Source: Basidiobolus heterosporus B8920 (taxonomy: Eukaryota; Basidiobolomycota; Basidiobolomycetes; Basidiobolales; Basidiobolaceae). From it: a DNA stretch of 24,062 nucleotides. The notes under the pieces are model-generated. The model was not told the DNA's origin. It saw only the letters and a list, made by a program, of their open reading frames with translations, and did not search any database. Both the position numbers and the translations under genes were made by a program. This document shows positions 19,532 to 24,062 of the stretch, piece after piece. Numbering within the stretch: position 1 is the first letter of the stretch; each line of letters begins with the position of its first letter. The stretch lies in contig JNET01032199.1 of NCBI GenBank assembly GCA_000697455.1, forward strand, positions 1 to 24,062, written 5' to 3'.

Positions 19532-20504
19532 TCAATAATAATCTATGTCTTCTTCTATGTCTGAGGCTGGCTCTTCCTTTTGGCCAAGATAATTCAGACA
19601 TACGAAAAATCCTTCTGTGGATTCTTTTCTCGAAGAGGCTGGTTTTTCGTGATAAACCTTGCCGAACTTACTCTTGAGTAAGAGTTTGAAATCGCGCTCA
19701 GTCCCGCCCATAAGAAACTTGGATGAAAGATAAAGTCAGCTTCTTTGGAGAAGTTGACGCTGCAAATAATGAAAAGGTGTACCTTGCAAACAAAAGTTCC
19801 GCCTTTTCGCAAAACTGTCTCCGCGAAACCTAATGCACTCTCACACAGATTCTTGAAATCATTGCAAGTCAGTTAACAAACCATTCAAAGGGAAGCTTAA
19901 GGAATATATTGTACCATGATTCGAACGTGATCAACGGCGTGGTTTCCTTCAAAGAGGGTTAGTCAATAAGGCTACAAAGATAAGTAGAGCGTTTTCAGGT
20001 ACCAATAAAAGAAGGAGCCATGTCGGATATGACAACGTTAGCTTTGCGCTCATTCAATATCTTTTTAATGGCGTTCTGAGTAGCAACGTGTGTGAAGTCC
20101 TTCTGTAATATATGCACACCAGGGATTGGGTCGATTGGTAACAAGTCGATGGCAATAACACAGCCATCCGTCGGCTTTCTTTCTTCCTGTTCTTTTACCT
20201 TTCGAAACACTTTTTTGGAGGCAACCTGAGACCAACCGCCTGGGCTAGCTCCACAATCTATACAAATATAGCCTTTCTTCAAAAATCTATGTTTATCGTT
20301 CAACTCAATCAACTTGAAAGCACTACGAGCACGGTAGTTATCTGCCATAGCTTTCTTAACAAATTGGTCGTTCCTTTGCCTTTGTGACCATTGCTTTGCT
20401 GAGGAATAAGAGCGTACAGGGACTCTACTAGGGCTAGATATCAATACTTTGCCTGCTCCAAAGCCCTCAATAAAAAATGTCTTGAGAGGTAAACCAGACA
20501 ACAT
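19532..20504 (-). CDS. MRM2: MRM2/FtsJ-type mitochondrial rRNA 2'-O-methyltransferase
   Basis: An FtsJ/RrmJ-fold enzyme that methylates a ribose 2'-OH with S-adenosylmethionine; yeast Mrm2 modifies one uridine of mitochondrial large-subunit rRNA. Exons 20504-20003, 19946-19915, 19851-19783 and 19717-19532 give 262 residues. Visible: KQWSQRQRNDQFVKKA and RARSAFKLIELNDK at the start, the SAM-binding CIDCGASPGGWSQVA, AIDLLPIDPIPG, the catalytic SDMAPSFIGN, LRKGGTFVCKFLMGG, and SSRKESTEGFFV with the last Glu of the K-D-K-E tetrad. MLSGLPLKTFFIEGFGAGKV followed by RSYSS is a good mitochondrial presequence and supports ATG 20504. An alternative start, ATG GTT GCG at about 20585 with a GTATGT donor, would splice past this ATG to ACATTT. 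The gene converges on the STIL-like gene, with stops 228 bp apart, and a minus-strand AATAAA lies near 19440. Confidence 0.92.
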
Positions 20505-20822
20505 ATTATGGATAAAAGTGGGAAGATAGAAATTTGTGATTGTTAAAGCATATTTGACCGTGGATTTAACATACCGCAACCATGTAAATTTAAGCTGATG
20601 TTGATATTTCGATTAATTTGGAGGTCAATCGATGATTACGCTTATCGTATCGGAACTGTGAATCACTCTATATAAGCCACAAACAACCTAAGGCACTTAC
20701 ATGCTCTAGAGTAAAGCTCACGTGTGCGTAAAAGTGATTAAATCAACACGATTAGTGATTTTGTAGCATTAAGGTCGATTGACGCAAGTTAGATTATATC
20801 TCAGAGACTTCAACAATTGAAA
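20505..20822. other. divergent promoter region, MRM2 and Nudix-eIF2B genes
   Basis: No gene is supported apart from the possible alternative first exon of MRM2 near 20585. The sequence is AT-rich. TATATAAG near 20670 could serve as a TATA element for the + strand gene, about 150 nt before its ATG. Confidence 0.45.
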
Positions 20823-22453
20823 ATGAAAAGAAGACAAGTGGTTACCTCTTTCGTCGTGTGTGATGTAGAGACATCAGACAACAAAGAGGAGCACCTTAAG
20901 CCAGCTCGTTCCCAGTCAAGCCAAGGTCAAAGACTCCTGATACTCAAAAGAAGTGAGAAAGTAAACACTTATCAGTAAATATTGTATTCTTATCATAGCG
21001 AGGGCTACCTCTTTCTGTTTGGTCTGAACTATGTTCTAATTGACTTGATTTTCTTTAAAGAAATTGTTGGGCAGGTGTTAGTGGGTCTATCGAAGAGCAA
21101 GACAAAACTCCACTGGAGCGAGCTTTGACAGAAATCACGGAGGAACTAGCACTTAAGAGCGATTCAGTAGCTTTGGTTCGCTCCGGTAAACCTTTGACCT
21201 TTATTAGCAAAGAGTTAGATACAGAGTGGACGATATTTCCCTTTCTTTTTAGATTGTTGGTTGAACCAAGCCAGATTCAGTTGGATTTCGAGCATGTTGA
21301 CAAGAAATGGATTAAAATTGAAGAGTTAACTAATTTCGAGACAGTACCGAACCTTCGAGAAGTACTAGATAGGGTCTACCTTCCCGAATTTGTCCATAAA
21401 AGTCTGATGGATATGGCTAATGATCGAAACTCAGGGGCACAACAATTAGCAGATAAAGCGTTGGAAGTTGTCCGACAAGCTGTCACCAGCAAAGTCCTGA
21501 GGAGCAATGAGACGAGCAATCAAAAGTATCTCGAAAAGATCCAAAATATCAGTTGGCACTTGGTGAAGATCCGACCTTCCATGCAAGCGGCTATTTCATC
21601 CACTCTCTCAGTCATCTATAATACTGTTCTACAAGGAACTCAAGAAGGAGACTTTAGTTCGGAGACCTTTGAAAAGCGAGTGAGTGAAATCATCACTTCA
21701 TTCAGGAAAGAGTCCCAAGAGTCGATCCACAAATTGAATGTTCAATTTCTGGCTACTTTGTTCTCGCCGTTGTTCTCTGAGGCTAGTGATGATTCCAGCG
21801 CGCAGCACTATTCTATCATGACTCTTAGCTACAGCTCTACTATATTTGGTGTACTTTGTATGCTTTGCCACCAGGTCTTGATCGCACCGATAGACCATAG
21901 AGTGGACATTTACATCATGGAATCCCGACCGTTAAATGAAGGCGCTTTAGGCCTAGCTGCTAAGCTGGATGACTTCCTAGCCCCCGCTGCCAACAACCCT
22001 AGGGCTAGCGCTCGTGTCAAGATTCAGGTCATTACTGATGCCTCCTGTGCTTATTTTATGCCAAAGATGACCCACGTTTTTCTTGGTGCCGACCATATCT
22101 CTGGGATTGATGGAGGTGTGGTAAACAAGATCGGAAGCTTAAACCTTGCCCTGGTTGCAAAGCACTACAGTAAACAAGTTCATGTTATTTCAAGGCTAGA
22201 TAAAGTATACGGTGATAAAGAGGAAGAAGAGGTAGAGGAGAACGCGCCGGTAGAAGTGTTCGTCTCTTACGGAGGTGCTTTTGAGAAATGCTTAGCACGA
22301 AAACGAGTGGAGGTTCGGAATGTTTACTTTGACAAAGTCCCTTCAGAGCTTGTTGACGGGTATATCACAGAGAACGGTTATCTCCTTACGAAGGATATTC
22401 AGGCCTTTTGGGCCGATAGACAAAAACTGGTCAAAGCTCTATTAGATTGTTGA
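20823..22453 (+). CDS. Nudix domain fused to an eIF2B-like (IF-2B) domain
   Basis: Two exons, 20823-20974 and 21061-22453, join in phase 2 to 514 residues. The N-terminal half is a Nudix hydrolase fold: VVTSFVVCDV, then LLILKRSEKVNTYQ split by the intron, NCWAGVSGSIEEQ and the Nudix-box remnant LTEITEELAL. The C-terminal half (from about residue 115) is an IF-2B fold, shared by eIF2B alpha/beta/delta and sugar-phosphate isomerases: ITDASCAYFMPKMTHVFLGA, then DHISGIDGGVVNKIGSLNLA. This fusion is known across fungi, but its substrate is not established. In the box, the usual Arg of REUxEE is Thr and the following Gly is Ala, while the metal-binding glutamates remain, so activity is doubtful. 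A polar acidic insert (EEEEVEE) lies near residue 438. A poly(A) signal AATAAA is at 22473-22478. Confidence 0.88.
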
Positions 22454-22465
22454 TTTCTTGGGAAA

Positions 22466-22478
22466 TTTATTCAATAAA
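22466..22478. terminator. bidirectional poly(A) element between convergent genes
   Basis: TTTATTCAATAAA is a perfect inverted repeat about one central base. It gives AATAAA on the + strand 20 nt after the Nudix-eIF2B stop and AATAAA on the minus strand about 76 nt after the PTPA stop. One 13-bp site can thus serve both mRNAs, which would overlap at their 3' ends. Confidence 0.75.
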
Positions 22479-22546
22479 GTGGCACTTTTTCATGTTATAC
22501 GATAATAATTAGCTGTTTGCAGTTAAAAAGGATGGGCAATCAATCA

Positions 22547-24062
22547 CTAATCAAATGGAAGCCTTTTGACGCTCTGTGAGGCAGCAATGGCGGATGGCAC
22601 TCTCATGCCGCAGCAAGTGGGCGCCTCTTGACCATAAGCATAGACATGAGCCACATCGCAGCATTCGTCGTCTTCATCAGGTATATTCTGACTACCCTTG
22701 AACCGGAGTAGCGATCCAAACATGAAGTGCTGCATGATGGGAAGCTTTCCTAATACCTCTGCTTTGTACATTTTGATCATTCCCGAATTCACTTTATCCC
22801 AAGTCTTGACACCGCTGATATCATCTAACATAGGAGAATGCCATCTAAGTGATGCGGTTTTGACCTGTATACAAGAGTAAATGTTAGGCCGGAACCACAG
22901 CTATGAGGATTCGATAAATGGGAATACATTGTTGACGAATTTGATACAAGCCAAATACATATAATCCTTTGAAAACTCTTCCACAATATCTGGGTCATGA
23001 ATGGCCTTGGGTCGTATGTGTTTATGGCCTTTTTACAATGGGTTAGAGTCGATAGCCAGATAGTATACCCACCGAACGCAAGTACATACCTCGCAATTGT
23101 GCTGACCCAAAGAGAAACGGTAGAAAATGGTAATCATCGAGTCCCCAAACACCATGTGAACCGGCCGGCTCTAGCCAGTAGGCAAACTGAAGCTTTCTCA
23201 TCAAATCGATGTACCTAGTAGCAAACAGGGGTGTTGTCAATTCACCTCGAACTAATTAGAGAACAAAATTTCCGATCTCTACCCATAAAACACTTTCAAC
23301 ACTAAGGCAACATAATCTTCTTCGTGGATCAGATTCAATTTCTTGAGACACAACCTAAACATTAGAATATGTGTTCAGTAGTGATCGAAGCAAAGTAACT
23401 GCGAAGTGGTGATAGCCTACATCCAAGCGATAAAGTTTGCCTCGTGTCCAGTGCCATAGTCAATGCGTTTATGATTTCCAAAACTCTCGATAAGATATTT
23501 ACTAACTTCTGGAATCGCTTCCTCTGGTACCACCTCTTTCAAAAGATCTGTAGCATTCTATACACAAAGTTGGATCAGTTTGAAGTAATAAACAATTTGG
23601 TGTGTTTTCTTTGAATATTGACCTCAACAACTCGGTCGTACCAAGTTCTAAAAGCAGGATTGCCAAATCGACTTTGGGCATTGTTCTCTGGCTTAATATC
23701 GTCTACCCATTGGACTAGTGTTTTTATGATGTTCAATAATTTCTCAACAACCTGCATGATTTAGGGAGTATACATTAGTGATTTCCCCTTTGCTCAGTAT
23801 ACCTCGAGGTATTTAAGGAGCTTGGAAGCGAAAACGAACCGGTGAGATATAACAATCTATTCTTGTTGGTTGTCCAATAACATGTTCATTCAAATCGTTG
23901 ATAAAACCTAAATATTCTTCGTAGCAATCTGACTCCAAGAAGCGAGCCAAATCTTCTGGAGTAAGGATCTGTCTTGTAGGAACTTGATAAGTAGTTTCCC
24001 CTTCGTTTTCTGTCTTTGTTGATTTTAAACTCTCTCCGGAGTGTTGATGCCCATGTTCATGA
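22547..24062 (-). CDS. RRD1: PP2A activator / PTPA (RRD) peptidyl-prolyl isomerase, 5' partial
   Basis: PTPA (yeast Rrd1/Rrd2) activates protein phosphatase 2A and isomerises prolyl bonds. Seven exons are in the window: 24062-23840, 23751-23623, 23557-23421, 23354-23283, 23214-23090, 23028-22928 and 22864-22547, giving 367 residues; all phases agree. Family blocks: [133 protein letters not shown] and [17 protein letters not shown]. The tail after that is fungal-type (AIAAS). The N-terminal part reaches the edge with a His-rich, polar stretch (HEHGHQHS) and no in-frame ATG, so the start lies beyond 24062. RRD1 and RRD2 cannot be told apart here. Confidence 0.93.

Noticed and set aside
19380-19812. 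Two minus-strand open frames read as separate genes
   Set aside because: They are out-of-frame readings over the last exons and introns of MRM2; the spliced frame gives the family's C-terminal motifs.
23043-23757. Minus-strand frames read as separate small proteins
   Set aside because: They are individual exons of the PTPA gene, joined by phase-consistent introns.
1-24062. CRISPR arrays, insertion sequences, tRNA and rRNA genes
   Set aside because: No regularly spaced repeats with unique spacers, no transposase frame with terminal repeats, and no tRNA-like cloverleaf or rRNA sequence was found by eye.

Overview
The window reads as nuclear DNA of a fungus, probably an early-diverging, flagellated (zoosporic) one. 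Signs of a fungus: an allantoate-permease-type MFS carrier, a Nudix-eIF2B-like fusion, an RRD/PTPA phosphatase activator, and many short GT-AG introns (about 42-127 nt, often with CTAAC or TACTAAC branch sites). The sign of flagella is a 1293-residue STIL-like (Ana2/SAS-5) centriole-assembly protein, which only makes sense in a lineage that builds centrioles. The species itself cannot be told from the window. All exon models are read by eye from phase, splice sites and family alignment recalled from memory; none is backed by a transcript.

Layout. 1-739: 3' end of an unrecognised gene (+), then a short telomere-like tract. 1176-1926: GNAT acetyltransferase (-). 1927-3048: gene-free, with diverged repeats and a microsatellite. 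3049-6037: DHTKD1-type 2-oxoadipate dehydrogenase E1 (+). 6565-8091: Dal5-like MFS transporter (+), whose last codons are the first unit of a 28-bp tandem repeat. 8275-9127: CGI121, a KEOPS tRNA-modification subunit (-), in five exons. 9438-10349: an unrecognised 242-residue protein (+). 11026-12318: AAAP-family amino acid transporter (-). 12319-15007: mostly gene-free, holding a decayed ribosomal protein S6 copy. 15008-19303: the STIL-like gene (+). 19532-20504: MRM2/FtsJ mitochondrial rRNA 2'-O-methyltransferase (-). 20823-22453: Nudix-eIF2B-like fusion (+). 22547-24062: RRD/PTPA (-), cut by the right edge.

The genes do not form a pathway; this is ordinary mixed eukaryotic gene order. Two arrangements matter for expression: CGI121 and the 9438 gene are divergent over 310 bp, and the Nudix-eIF2B and PTPA genes converge on one inverted-repeat poly(A) element (TTTATTCAATAAA). 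Introns crowd the 5' ends of the DHTKD1, STIL and Nudix genes, whose last exons are long. The two transporters have none. The best candidates for follow-up are the fungal STIL gene, the E1 with altered core motifs, the repeat spanning the transporter stop codon, and the S6 pseudogene.
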